Shown here piece by piece: positions 26,918-35,840 of a DNA stretch of 64,000 bases. Every line of letters begins with the position of its first letter. The stretch's first letter is position 1. Source of the DNA: Neisseria sp. (GTDB taxonomy: Bacteria > Pseudomonadota > Gammaproteobacteria > Burkholderiales > Neisseriaceae). Position numbers and translations under genes: made by a program. A model generated the notes under the pieces. The model worked only from the letters and a program-made list of their open reading frames with translations. It was not told the origin of the DNA and made no database searches. The DNA is taken from NCBI GenBank assembly GCA_030531795.1, contig JAUNMN010000006.1, positions 1-64,000 of the forward strand. Reading direction: 5' to 3'.

Positions 26918-27586
26918 TTATTCGACGTTTAAGCACTGCAAAAACGCAGGCAAACCGCTTAAATCGGGCAAAATCGCCAAAGGATTTGCCGTCTGCAAAG
27001 TGCGTTCATCGTGCGCGCCTGTCAAAACGGCAACAGCACGCACGCCTGCGTTCGCCGCCATCTCTAAATCGTAAGTCGTGTCGCCCACCACAATCGTTTC
27101 TTGCGGCAACACGCCCAACTCATCGCAAATTTCCAGCACCATATCTGGCGCAGGTTTGGGCGGACACTCGCTGGCACAACGTGTCGTCAGCCAGAAAGAT
27201 ACGGTTTGTGTGTGAGCAATTTCCATATTCAATCCATTACGTCCCTTACTCGTTGCTACCGCCAACCAAAACCCTTGTACTTTCAAAGCATTTAAACAAG
27301 GAATCACTTCTGCAAACAATGGTACTGCAGGCTTATTTGGGTTCAAATAATGATTCGCGTAAGTCGCACGCAAACGTTCTATGCCGTCTGCGTTTTCTTG
27401 TGGAGCAAGCTGCATTAACATGCTCAACAAACTTTGACCAATTAAAGCATGTATCGCTTCTGAACTGGGTTTCAGTAAACCACATTCAACAAACGCCATT
27501 TGCATAGCCTGAATAATCGGTTCAGAGCTATTTACCAATGTGCCGTCCCAGTCAAAAATCACCAAACGAACAGGCATTTTATTCAT
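26918..27586 (-). CDS. gph: HAD-family phosphatase, Gph-like
   Basis: 222 aa. HAD motif I is VIFDWDGTLVNSSEP (Asp nucleophile), motif II is VATSKGRNGL (here Ser-Lys follows the Thr), and motifs III/IV lie in PDMVLEICDELG and TIVVGDTTYDLEMAANAG. The insertion after motif I is the alpha cap of the phosphoglycolate phosphatase group. Substrate is not certain; a general nucleotide- or glycolate-phosphatase role is possible. Its start overlaps the rluC stop by 8 nt, so it is translated with rluC. Confidence 0.88.
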   Translation of the reverse strand: MNKMPVRLVIFDWDGTLVNSSEPIIQAMQMAFVECGLLKPSSEAIHALIGQSLLSMLMQLAPQENADGIERLRATYANHYLNPNKPAVPLFAEVIPCLNALKVQGFWLAVATSKGRNGLNMEIAHTQTVSFWLTTRCASECPPKPAPDMVLEICDELGVLPQETIVVGDTTYDLEMAANAGVRAVAVLTGAHDERTLQTANPLAILPDLSGLPAFLQCLNVE

Positions 27587-28595
27587 GATTTTCTCCTTCT
27601 GGCGCAGGCGAATTGTGTTGCAACATCAACACCATTTGTGCCAAATCTTGCGGCAATGGCGCGTGCAAATGCAACATTTCATCGCTTAAAGGGTGGCGTA
27701 AATGCAGTTCAGATGCGTGTAAAAACATTCGTTTCAAACCCAATTTTTGCAAACGTTTATTCGCCTGATAATCGCCATAACGCTCATCGCCCGCAATCGG
27801 GCAATTTTGCGACTGCAAATGAACGCGAATTTGGTGGGTACGCCCCGTTTTGAGCGTTGCCTGCACCAAACTCAATGCCGAAATGCCCACTTGATGCAAA
27901 ACCACACCTGTGAACACATTTTGCGTGTGGAAAATCGTGTGTGCCGACTGCCCGTCTTCGCTGACGCGCACCATTTTTTCGCCGTTCGCGCCCGTGTATT
28001 TAAAAAGCGGCAATTTGATATGACAGTTTGCCTGTGCCAACTTGCCCACGCTCAATGCCAAATAGATTTTTTTTGGGTGGTCGTTGCGCAACATTTCGTG
28101 TAATTTCACCAGTGCCGAGCGTTTTTTGGCAATCATCAGCAAACCGCTGGTGTCTTTGTCCAAGCGGTGTACCAGTTCCAAATATTTCGCTTGCGGACGC
28201 GCTTGGCGCAGCTGTTCAATCACGCCAAAACTCACGCCGCTGCCACCATGCACGGCAATGCCAGCTGGTTTGTTAATCACCAACAAAGCATCGTCTTCAA
28301 AAACAATCTCAAATTCGCGTGCTGGAGCGGCGGTTTTCGGCGCGTTGCCGTCTGCAGACGGCACGTTTTTTGCCACGCGTATCGGTGGAATGCGCAACAC
28401 ATCGCCTGTTTCAATGCGGCTGTCGGCGGTGCAACGCTTTTTGTTGAGCCGCACTTCGCCTGCCCGAATAATCCGCCAAATATGGCTTTTTGGCACGCCT
28501 TTTAACACTTTGATTAAGTAATTATCCAGCCTTTGCCCCGCTTCGTGTTCGGTGATGGTGATGAAATTGACTGAATCTTTGCTAATTGTTTGCAT
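27579..28595 (-). CDS. rluC: 23S rRNA pseudouridine synthase RluC
   Basis: 338 aa. An S4 domain covers residues about 18-75 (RLDNYLIKVLKGVPKSHIW). The RluA-type catalytic block is LELVHRLDKDTSGLLMIAKK (Asp in HRLDKDTSG), followed by LKTGRTHQIRVHL. RluC modifies U955, U2504 and U2580 in E. coli 23S rRNA. It is divergent from rne, as in E. coli. The in-frame palindrome GCCGTCTGCAGACGGC at 28347-28362 encodes PSADG between the S4 and catalytic domains, showing uptake words tolerated in a linker. Confidence 0.95.
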   Translation of the reverse strand: MQTISKDSVNFITITEHEAGQRLDNYLIKVLKGVPKSHIWRIIRAGEVRLNKKRCTADSRIETGDVLRIPPIRVAKNVPSADGNAPKTAAPAREFEIVFEDDALLVINKPAGIAVHGGSGVSFGVIEQLRQARPQAKYLELVHRLDKDTSGLLMIAKKRSALVKLHEMLRNDHPKKIYLALSVGKLAQANCHIKLPLFKYTGANGEKMVRVSEDGQSAHTIFHTQNVFTGVVLHQVGISALSLVQATLKTGRTHQIRVHLQSQNCPIAGDERYGDYQANKRLQKLGLKRMFLHASELHLRHPLSDEMLHLHAPLPQDLAQMVLMLQHNSPAPEGENHE

Positions 28596-28607
28596 TTTCT
28601 CTATAAT
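28579..28607 (+). promoter_or_regulatory. Candidate rne promoter overlapping the rluC start
   Basis: TTGCTA (28579-28584) and TATAAT (28602-28607) with 17-bp spacing read towards rne. The -35 lies inside the first codons of divergent rluC. A transcript starting near 28614 would have a leader of about 500 nt before the rne ATG. Confidence 0.6.
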
Positions 28608-29115
28608 CCGAGCGTTTGCTTCAAAATAGATTGGCGTTTATGCCAAATGAATCAAACCGATTGTGAATTGAGTATTTTATATTAAAAAAGCACGCTACAA
28701 AGCATTTTCCTTTTTGCGACATTACGAAAAAGCCAGTCGCGAAAAGAAGGTAATTAAGTTTGACCGCATCGCATTTGATAAGACCTATGGCACAAACGCG
28801 ATGATACTGATAAGACACGGCTATTTTGCAGTCTGAACGCCATGAACAAAACCTGTTCAGACTGTTTGCATCGCAAAAATCAAATAAAAAGATGCACCCA
28901 TACACACGCAAAACAAAAACAATAAAAACGTGTTTGTTCTTTATTTCCTTACAGTAAGCCATGCCGTCTGCACACAAGCAGAACCGTGTCGCAAAACCGT
29001 TTTTTGCTTATCCATCAACATGATAAGCAATCAAATGCTGGATTTGCACACCATTTAACGGCTAATGCCAGTCTAAATACTGATTACCCGCCTCGTAGCG
29101 TCAAGCGAGGACACC
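28608..29115 (+). promoter_or_regulatory. Long 5' leader of rne with stable hairpins
   Basis: No gene is found in this gap of about 500 bp. It holds a hairpin CAGTCTGAAC (28829-28838) / GTTCAGACTG (28855-28864) and another TTGCTTATC (29004-29012) / GATAAGCAA (29022-29030), plus an uptake word at 28963-28974. E. coli rne has a 361-nt leader through which RNase E controls its own mRNA; a similar role is inferred. A minus-strand open frame of 118 codons here has no family features and is judged spurious. Confidence 0.6.
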
Positions 29116-32046
29116 ATGAAACGTATGTTATTCAATGCAACGCAAGCTGAAGAGCTGCGCGTTGCGATTGTGGATGGACAAAACCTGCTGGATTTGGACA
29201 TCGAAACGCTGGGCAAAGAACAGCGTAAAGGCAATATCTACACAGGCGTGATTACACGCATCGAACCTTCTCTCGAAGCCTGTTTTGTGGACTACGGCAC
29301 CGACCGCCACGGCTTTTTGCCGTTTAAGGAAGTGTCGCGTGCCTATTTTCAAGACTACGAAGGCGGCAAAGCGCGCATTCAAGACGTTTTGAAAGAAGGC
29401 ATGCAAGTCATTGTGCAAGTGGAAAAAGACGAACGCGGCAACAAAGGTGCGGCGTTAACCACTTTCATCAGCTTGGCAGGTCGTTATCTCGTTTTAATGC
29501 CCAACAACCCACGCGGCGGCGGCGTATCGCGCCGTATTGAAGGCGATGAACGTGCCGAACTCAAAGAAGCGATGGCGCAGTTAGACGTGCCACGCGGCAT
29601 GAGTTTGATTGCGCGCACCGCAGGCATCGGTCGCAGCGTGGAAGAATTGCAGTGGGATTTCAACTATTTATTGCAATTGTGGAAAGCAATTGAAGAAGCG
29701 GCAAATGTTCACAAAGAACCGTATTTGCTGTTTATGGAAAGTTCGCTGGTGATTCGTGCCATTCGCGACTATTTCCGTTCCGACATCGGCGAAATTTTGA
29801 TTGATAATCCCGAGGTTTATCAAGAAGTTTCCGAATTTATGAGCTACGTTATGCCGAATAATGTGGGTCGTTTGAAACTTTATGAAGACCACACACCGCT
29901 GTTTTCGCGTTTCCAAATCGAACACCAAATTGAAAGCGCGTTTTCACGCAGCGTGAGTTTGCCATCGGGTGGTGCGATTGTGATTGACCACACTGAAGCG
30001 TTGGTGTCGATTGACGTGAACTCTGCGCGTGCCACGCGTGGTGCGGACATCGAAGACACCGCCTTCAAAACCAATATGGAAGCGGCAGAAGAAGTCGCTC
30101 GCCAAATGCGTTTGCGCGATTTGGGCGGTTTGGTGGTCATCGATTTCATCGATATGGAAAACCCCAAACACCAACGCGATGTGGAAACCGTGTTGCGCGA
30201 TGCCTTGAAAAAAGACCGCGCTCGCGTGCAAATGGGCAAATTATCGCGCTTTGGTTTGCTGGAGTTATCGCGTCAGCGTTTGAAACCTGCGCTGGGCGAA
30301 AGCAGCCATGTGGCGTGTCCGCGTTGTGCTGGCACAGGCGTGATTCGCAGCATCGAATCAACCGCTTTACACGTTTTGCGCATCATTCAAGAAGAGGCGA
30401 TGAAAGACAACACGGGCGAAGTTCATGCCCAAGTGCCTGTGGACGTGGCGACTTTCTTGCTCAATGAAAAACGCGCCGAATTGTTTGGCTTGGAAGAGCG
30501 TTTAGACGTTTCTGTGTTCTTGATTCCAAACATTCACTTGGAAAATCCGCATTACGACATCAGTCGCGTACGCACCGATGATGTGGACGATAACGCCGAG
30601 CCGAGCTACAAACGCGTAGACGTGCCTGAAGTAGACGAAAACGCCAAACCGTTTGGCGGCGAAAAAGCCAAAGCCGCACGCCCAGAGCCAGCAGTGAAAG
30701 GCGTGAAACACACCCAGCCTGCGCCGATTGTGGAAGAAGCGAAAAGCGGTTGGTGGGACGGCTTCAAAGCGTGGTTTAAATCTTTGTTTGGCGGCAAAAC
30801 TGAAGCGGTTGCCGAAAGCAAAACCGAGCGTAAACCGCGTCAAAATTCGCGTCGCAACGCGCCGAATCGTCGTCAAAACGCACGTCGCAACAATCGTCGC
30901 GACAACGAACAGACCGACGAAACGCGCGACAACGAGCCAACTAAAGTTGCTGCCAAAACTGCAGACGGCAACAACAATCGCCGCAACAAACGTCAAGAAC
31001 GCAATGAGCGCAATCGCCAAGACGCACGTCAAAACCTGAAAGCGAACGACAGCGAGTTGGCAAACAGCGATGAAGTGTTGGCGGTGGCGGTGCAAAACGC
31101 CGAAAACGCGGTACAAGAAGTGGCGCAAAACGAAGCACGTAACGAGCGACAAGAACGCCGCGAGGCGCGCGAACGTCGTCGCCAAGAGCGTCAAGAACGC
31201 CGCGAAGCACGCGAAGAAATCGTGCCAGTGGCGGAAGAAAACGCGCTTGTGGACAACGCCGAAACGCAAAATGTGGACGTTGCCGAAACCGCAAACGAGA
31301 CGCGCGAAGAGCGTGCGCCACGCCAAAAACGCGAACGCAACGAACGCAACCGCAATCAGCGCGACCGCAATCGCCGCAACGAGCGCAAACGCAACATTCC
31401 ATCGGCTGCCAAAATCGAACATTATTTGATGATTGAAGAAGCGGCGGACAAAGTGCGTTTGGCGGTGGCACACGTTTTGGACGACGTGCCGTCTGCGGAT
31501 AAGCCGAATGCCGAAACGCAATGGGACGCGCCTTTGGTGATTACCATTCCCGAGCCAGAAGTTGCCGACAGCGCGAACATCGTGTTTGGCGACGAAGTGA
31601 GCGAAACCGCCGTTCCTTTGGTGGCGATTGAAAGCATTGACGAAGACGACAACGCCGAAAATCAAATGATTGCCGACAGCAGCGACAAAGTGCGTTTTGC
31701 CGTGGCGCATGTGCTGGACGAAAACGAACAGCAAGACGAGCCAACGCAAAATGAAGCGTCAAACGAAAACGCACCAAGCGAAACAACAGCGAGCGAAAGC
31801 GAAACGCAGACGGCAAGCGAAGCCGAGAACGTGCCAAGCCCTGCTGCGTCAGTTGCCACAAGCAACATCGCCAGCGATTTAGGCGGTTTGGTTTTGGTGC
31901 AAACGCGCCCAGAAGCCTTGGCGCAAGCCGCTGCCCAGCCGCAAATCGAGTTGCCACAAGGCAAACGCCGCGCCGATGTGCCACGCATTGAAGCCAACGA
32001 AGAAACATTTGCCGAACTGGTACAAGTAGAAACCAAACAAGCGTAA
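29116..32046 (+). CDS. rne: Ribonuclease E
   Basis: 976 aa. Catalytic half (about 1-510): an S1 domain with GNIYTGVITRIEPSLEACFV, the DNase-I-like site with VSIDVNSARATRG (Asp near 299) and GGLVVIDFIDMENPKHQ (Asp near 343), and the zinc link CPRCAG near 401. The rest is a disordered scaffold: Arg-rich blocks (KPRQNSRRNAPNRRQNARR and RQERREARERRRQERQERRE) for RNA binding, and two related helical motifs, EEAADKVRLAVAHVLDD near 773 and ADSSDKVRFAVAHVLDE near 852, perhaps docking sites for degradosome partners. It cuts single-stranded RNA in rRNA maturation and mRNA decay, probably at the inner membrane. AGGA precedes the start. Confidence 0.96.
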   Translation: MKRMLFNATQAEELRVAIVDGQNLLDLDIETLGKEQRKGNIYTGVITRIEPSLEACFVDYGTDRHGFLPFKEVSRAYFQDYEGGKARIQDVLKEGMQVIVQVEKDERGNKGAALTTFISLAGRYLVLMPNNPRGGGVSRRIEGDERAELKEAMAQLDVPRGMSLIARTAGIGRSVEELQWDFNYLLQLWKAIEEAANVHKEPYLLFMESSLVIRAIRDYFRSDIGEILIDNPEVYQEVSEFMSYVMPNNVGRLKLYEDHTPLFSRFQIEHQIESAFSRSVSLPSGGAIVIDHTEALVSIDVNSARATRGADIEDTAFKTNMEAAEEVARQMRLRDLGGLVVIDFIDMENPKHQRDVETVLRDALKKDRARVQMGKLSRFGLLELSRQRLKPALGESSHVACPRCAGTGVIRSIESTALHVLRIIQEEAMKDNTGEVHAQVPVDVATFLLNEKRAELFGLEERLDVSVFLIPNIHLENPHYDISRVRTDDVDDNAEPSYKRVDVPEVDENAKPFGGEKAKAARPEPAVKGVKHTQPAPIVEEAKSGWWDGFKAWFKSLFGGKTEAVAESKTERKPRQNSRRNAPNRRQNARRNNRRDNEQTDETRDNEPTKVAAKTADGNNNRRNKRQERNERNRQDARQNLKANDSELANSDEVLAVAVQNAENAVQEVAQNEARNERQERREARERRRQERQERREAREEIVPVAEENALVDNAETQNVDVAETANETREERAPRQKRERNERNRNQRDRNRRNERKRNIPSAAKIEHYLMIEEAADKVRLAVAHVLDDVPSADKPNAETQWDAPLVITIPEPEVADSANIVFGDEVSETAVPLVAIESIDEDDNAENQMIADSSDKVRFAVAHVLDENEQQDEPTQNEASNENAPSETTASESETQTASEAENVPSPAASVATSNIASDLGGLVLVQTRPEALAQAAAQPQIELPQGKRRADVPRIEANEETFAELVQVETKQA

Positions 32047-32064
32047 ACGATACGCACAAAACAA

Positions 32065-32102
32065 ATGCCGTCTGCGGTTTTACACTGCAGACGGCATTTT
32101 TC
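32065..32102. terminator. Uptake-word terminator of rne
   Basis: ATGCCGTCTGCG (32065-32076) pairs with TGCAGACGGCAT (32086-32097), then TTTTTC. Bidirectional: an A run precedes it, so it can also serve the convergent minus-strand gene. Confidence 0.85.
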
Positions 32103-32113
32103 TGTCGTTCACA

Positions 32114-32632
32114 TCAATTCAATAGCCGCGCGATGGCTTGGTCGATTTCGGCTTCGCTTAAAAAAACAGTGTGGGCATGGCGGCGCAACCATGCAGCGTG
32201 GATTTGGTCTGAATCAGGCAAGGCGTGAAAGCCTTCGGCTTGCAAAACGGTTTGCTGTTCGCGCGTTGTGCTGTCGCTTATTGCCCACGTTTGGCAACAG
32301 TTTTGAAAGTGCGCCAAATGTTCTTTGGCATCGCAGATGTGCAAGGCGTGGGCGATGAGTTTATTGAGTTGCTCGTTCCAGCCGTTTGCCGCGACAAAGG
32401 CATTGAATCCGCCCGCCGCGGCTTGCTGTTGATACATATTGAGATAGTAGCTTAACAAGGCATCGGGGTGCGCTTGCGCCAAACTACCTCCTGCGGCAAT
32501 GAGTTTGCCGACATTTTCGGAAACGGATGCAATCCATGCGCGGTTGTCGCCGCTGTTTTGAGCTTGGTGCGTGAGCCAAATTTGCTGGCTGCGTTTGGGC
32601 TTTTTGCGAAAAATTTTGTTTAACCAGTTCAT
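32114..32632 (-). CDS. Hypothetical protein, weakly DUF4375/DMP19-like
   Basis: 172 aa, soluble, with a basic N-terminus (MNWLNKIFRKKPKRSQQIW) followed by an acidic-neutral helical domain. LLSYYLNMYQQQAAAGGFNA then FVAANGWNEQLNKLIAHALH resembles the 'GGF..f..N' core of the DUF4375 family, which includes the Neisseria DNA-mimic protein DMP19. The match is by eye and incomplete: much of the acidic surface of DMP19 is not obvious. It lies alone between rne and the lpx cluster, bounded by two uptake-word hairpins. Confidence 0.6.
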   Translation of the reverse strand: MNWLNKIFRKKPKRSQQIWLTHQAQNSGDNRAWIASVSENVGKLIAAGGSLAQAHPDALLSYYLNMYQQQAAAGGFNAFVAANGWNEQLNKLIAHALHICDAKEHLAHFQNCCQTWAISDSTTREQQTVLQAEGFHALPDSDQIHAAWLRRHAHTVFLSEAEIDQAIARLLN

Positions 32633-32674
32633 GCTTTTTCTTTTCTTGAATGTTTGAGTTTAAATGATATGAAA

Positions 32675-32711
32675 ATGCCGTCTGCAGTGGCAAATAAACT
32701 GCAGACGGCAT
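32675..32711. terminator. Uptake-word terminator after lpxA
   Basis: ATGCCGTCTGCAGT (32675-32688) and ACTGCAGACGGCAT (32698-32711) make a 14-bp perfect stem with a 9-nt loop, followed on the minus strand by T-rich sequence. It ends the long minus-strand envelope cluster. Confidence 0.85.
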
Positions 32712-32721
32712 GGCGGTATGT

Positions 32722-33498
32722 TTAGCGAATAATGCCGCGCGTTGATGAAGCAAAGAAGGGTTCAAACAAAGCCAACTCGCTGGCGGTTTGTGCCATTTCG
32801 GCGATTTGTTTGCGTGCTTCTTCAAACGGCAAACCTTGGCGGTAAATCAGTTTATACACTTCTTTGACTTTGGCGATTTGCTCGGCACTGAAACCGTTGC
32901 GGCGCATGCCTTCGCTGTTCAAACCTGCTGGCTCGGCGCGATAACCTGCCGCCATGAAGTAAGGCGGCACGTCTTTATGCACGCCAGCAGAAAAAGCGGT
33001 CATCGCGTAATCGCCGATGCGACAGAATTGAAACACCAGCGTGTAGCCGCCCAAAACCACGTTGTTGCCGATGGTAACGTGTCCTGCAAGGCTGGCGTTG
33101 TTGGCAAAAATGGTGTTGTTGCCGACCACGCAATCGTGCGCCAAATGCACATACGCCATAATCCAGTTGTTATCGCCGACGCGGGTTTCGCCTATGCCTG
33201 TTACCGTGCCTGTGTTGAAGGTGGTGAACTCGCGTATGGTGTTGCCATTGCCGATGATTAAACGGGTCGGTTCATCGCGGTATTTTTTGTCCTGCGGCTG
33301 CGCACCAAGGCTGGCAAATTGAAAAATGTGGTTGTCTTCGCCGATGGTGGTATGCCCTTCAATCACAGCATGTGGGCCGATTTCGGTGTTCGCACCAATT
33401 TTGACGTTCGGCCCAATCACGGTATACGCGCCGACTTTCACGCTGGAATCCAGCTCGGCTTTGGGGTCGATGATGGCAGTTGGGTGAATCAAAGACAT
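32722..33498 (-). CDS. lpxA: Acyl-ACP--UDP-N-acetylglucosamine O-acyltransferase
   Basis: 258 aa from the ATG at 33498, chosen for the AAAGGAAAA ribosome-binding site and because [19 protein letters not shown] is the family start. Left-handed beta-helix hexapeptides run to about residue 190 ([20 protein letters not shown]), with the catalytic His in [12 protein letters not shown] and the C-terminal helical domain after [17 protein letters not shown]. It performs the first step of lipid A synthesis in the cytoplasm. It is the last gene of the cluster; lpxB is elsewhere (19450). Confidence 0.96.
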   Translation of the reverse strand: MSLIHPTAIIDPKAELDSSVKVGAYTVIGPNVKIGANTEIGPHAVIEGHTTIGEDNHIFQFASLGAQPQDKKYRDEPTRLIIGNGNTIREFTTFNTGTVTGIGETRVGDNNWIMAYVHLAHDCVVGNNTIFANNASLAGHVTIGNNVVLGGYTLVFQFCRIGDYAMTAFSAGVHKDVPPYFMAAGYRAEPAGLNSEGMRRNGFSAEQIAKVKEVYKLIYRQGLPFEEARKQIAEMAQTASELALFEPFFASSTRGIIR

Positions 33499-33537
33499 GG
33501 TTTTTCCTTTACTTGCCAAATGCTTATTACTCAAGGC

Positions 33538-33555
33538 TGCCGTCTGCAGACGGCA
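33538..33555. repeat. Uptake-word palindrome between fabZ and lpxA
   Basis: TGCCGTCTGCAGACGGCA is a perfect 18-nt palindrome. It lies in the short gap of an apparent operon and lacks a T tract, so read-through is likely. Confidence 0.8.
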
Positions 33556-33564
33556 ACCGTGTCA

Positions 33565-34023
33565 TTAGCTCGCTTGACGTTGGGCGCACATAATCACGGC
33601 TTCGCACGCCAATTGTCCGTCCACTTTAGCATAGGCTTGGAATTTGCCAATGCCGCGTTTGTGTGCCAACAATTCCACTTCAAAAGTCAGCTGGTCACCA
33701 GGAATCACGGGGCGTTTGAAGCGCACATTGTCCAAACCTGCAAACAGGGTAACTTCGCCTTCTGGGCGTTGGCTATTGCCTTGTGAAATCACTGCCAACA
33801 CGCCGCACGCTTGTGCCATCGCTTCCACAATCAATACACCAGGCATCACAGGCATTTCAGGAAAATGACCTTGGAAAAACGGCTCGTTAAAGCTCACGCT
33901 TTTAATCGCGGTTAAAGATTTGCCTGCTTCAGCGGCAATCACGCGGTCAATCAATAAAAATGGGAAACGGTGTGGCAAATAGTTTTGAATTTCACGCGCT
34001 TCTATCGGCAATTTAATTTCCAT
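33565..34023 (-). CDS. fabZ: 3-hydroxyacyl-ACP dehydratase FabZ
   Basis: 152 aa, hot-dog fold. [14 protein letters not shown] carries the catalytic His, [20 protein letters not shown] the GHFP motif, and [12 protein letters not shown] the central helix with its Glu. It dehydrates 3-hydroxyacyl-ACP in fatty acid synthesis and competes with lpxA for 3-hydroxyacyl-ACP; the genes lie side by side in the conserved order lpxD-fabZ-lpxA. Confidence 0.97.
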   Translation of the reverse strand: MEIKLPIEAREIQNYLPHRFPFLLIDRVIAAEAGKSLTAIKSVSFNEPFFQGHFPEMPVMPGVLIVEAMAQACGVLAVISQGNSQRPEGEVTLFAGLDNVRFKRPVIPGDQLTFEVELLAHKRGIGKFQAYAKVDGQLACEAVIMCAQRQAS

Positions 34024-34114
34024 GTTTTTTCCTGAATTATGATTTGTTTCAATAAGTTGTTGTTTGTTTAAGGTGTTTATTTAATAAGGCAAACTGCAGA
34101 CGGCATGGTCTGAT

Positions 34115-35152
34115 TCAGTTGCCATCATCGCCACGCAGTTGTGCCAATTCTTGTTCCAATTGCTTTAATTTTTTGGACATTTCACTCAAATGGCGCACAT
34201 GAACCGCGTTTCTTGCCCACTCTTTGTGGGTTTGCAGCGGATAGCAAGTTGCGTAATGCCCTGCTTCTTTAATGCTATGGGTAACAGCCGTGCCGCCGCC
34301 GATGGTGGTTTTGTCAGCAATTTCAATGTGTCCGACAAACATCGCCGCGCCGCCAATCACGCAATAATTGCCGATTTTGGTGCTGCCCGAAATGCCTGCA
34401 CAAGCGGCAATCACGGTGTGTTCGCCGATTTGGCAATTATGTCCAATTTGCACTTGGTTATCGATTTTCGTACCGCGCCCAATAACGGTGTCGGTCATCG
34501 CGCCGCGGTCTATCATGCTGTTCGCGCCGATTTCCACATCGTCATGCAAGGTTACCGCGCCTGTTTGCGGAATTTTAAACCACGAATCGCCTGCAAACGC
34601 CAAGCCGAAGCCGTCTGCACCGATGACGCTGCCGCCGTGAATCGCCACGCGATTACCCAAAGTGCAGCCATGATAAATCACGGCATTTGGGTGTATCACG
34701 CATTCATCGCCCAACACGCAATCGTGTTCAATCACTGCCCCAGCCAAAATGCGGCAACCTTCGCCCAAAACCGTGTTTTTGCCGATGTAGACATTCGCGC
34801 CGATTTCGCAACTTGCTGGCACGCTCGCACTCTCTTCAATCACGGCACTGGCATGACGCTCGCCCGACGCTTTCACCACAGGCGAAAACAAACGTGCCAC
34901 TTTGGCAAAATAAAGATAAGGGTCGGCGGCGATAATCAAGTTACGCTCGGGAAATTCTTCCGCCATTTTCGGCGACACAATCACTGCCCCAGCCGCGCTT
35001 TCGTTCACATCGGCTTTGTATTTTGGGTTCGCCAAAAACGCGATGTGCTGCGCTTGCGCTTGTGCTAAAGGTTGCACCGCCGCAACGGCAATGTCTTCGC
35101 CACGCATTTCGCCACCGAGCTGGGCAACGATTTCTGATAAACGATATTCCAT
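34115..35152 (-). CDS. lpxD: UDP-3-O-acylglucosamine N-acyltransferase
   Basis: 345 aa. N-terminal uridine-binding domain ([20 protein letters not shown]), then a long left-handed beta-helix of hexapeptides ([40 protein letters not shown]), with the catalytic His in the [11 protein letters not shown] part, and a C-terminal helix ([20 protein letters not shown]). It adds the second acyl chain in lipid A synthesis. Position between skp/ompH and fabZ is the conserved order. Confidence 0.97.
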   Translation of the reverse strand: MEYRLSEIVAQLGGEMRGEDIAVAAVQPLAQAQAQHIAFLANPKYKADVNESAAGAVIVSPKMAEEFPERNLIIAADPYLYFAKVARLFSPVVKASGERHASAVIEESASVPASCEIGANVYIGKNTVLGEGCRILAGAVIEHDCVLGDECVIHPNAVIYHGCTLGNRVAIHGGSVIGADGFGLAFAGDSWFKIPQTGAVTLHDDVEIGANSMIDRGAMTDTVIGRGTKIDNQVQIGHNCQIGEHTVIAACAGISGSTKIGNYCVIGGAAMFVGHIEIADKTTIGGGTAVTHSIKEAGHYATCYPLQTHKEWARNAVHVRHLSEMSKKLKQLEQELAQLRGDDGN

Positions 35153-35315
35153 GATTTTCTATCACACGATTTCAGTGTTTTAGGTTCGGCAATTCCTATG
35201 TCAACACGTTTCCAAATCGCATCGCGGCAAGTGCAGACGGCATCAGCCGCGCCACAAGCCCAAAAAGCGTGTTCAGAAAACGTGTTCAGATTGAAAGTTG
35301 CCGTCTGCAGTTTAA

Positions 35316-35819
35316 TCAGCGATCCATTTCCTGAATCACTTGGTCGGTGATGTCAAATTTGGGCTGAATATACACCGCGTCTTGCAAAATCAAATCGTAG
35401 CCTTGTTTTTTCGCCAACTCAAAAATCACGCGGTTGGCATTGTGTTGCAAGGCGGCAAATTCTTCGTTGCGGCGCAAATTGTATTCTTCCGCCAAACGCG
35501 CTTCTTCCAAGCGAAATTGTCGGCTCATTTCGTTTAATTTGGCGATGTTTTTGTCGCGCTCTTTGCCCGCTTTTTGCGCCGCCACTTTGTTTTGCAACGC
35601 CAAACCTTCAGCCTGCATCGCATCTAATTTCTTTTGACGCTCGGCAAATTCACGCGCCAAAGTTTGCCCGATGGCTTGCGCTTGCTTGGTTTCTTGGAAC
35701 ACGCGCTCGGTTTTCACAAAACCCAGCTTTTGAATGCCGTCTGCAACTGCAGGCGTTGCCAGCACGCTGCTCAATAAAGCAGCGGCTGTCCATTTTGTCC
35801 ATAAAGTTTTTTGGTTCAT
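35316..35819 (-). CDS. skp: OmpH/Skp-family periplasmic chaperone
   Basis: 167 aa from the ATG at 35819 (GGAAAG ribosome-binding site); a TTG two codons earlier is ignored. A signal peptide (TAAALLSSVLATPAVA, cut near residue 27) is followed by LGFVKTERVFQETKQAQAIG, the Skp core strand, and long charged coiled-coil helices rich in Lys/Glu/Gln. Skp holds unfolded outer membrane proteins in the periplasm and hands them to BamA, whose gene is 21 bp upstream. Confidence 0.92.
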   Translation of the reverse strand: MNQKTLWTKWTAAALLSSVLATPAVADGIQKLGFVKTERVFQETKQAQAIGQTLAREFAERQKKLDAMQAEGLALQNKVAAQKAGKERDKNIAKLNEMSRQFRLEEARLAEEYNLRRNEEFAALQHNANRVIFELAKKQGYDLILQDAVYIQPKFDITDQVIQEMDR

Positions 35820-35840
35820 AAACAACTTTCCGGTCTAATA

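Noticed and set aside
28621..28977. Minus-strand frame of 118 codons in the rluC-rne gap
   Set aside because: Cys/Phe-rich low-information sequence, no ribosome-binding site, and it lies in the expected rne leader.
30502..31749. Long minus-strand frame opposite rne
   Set aside because: It mirrors the biased Arg/Glu/Asn codons of the rne scaffold region; the product is an implausible Val/Phe/Arg-rich chain.
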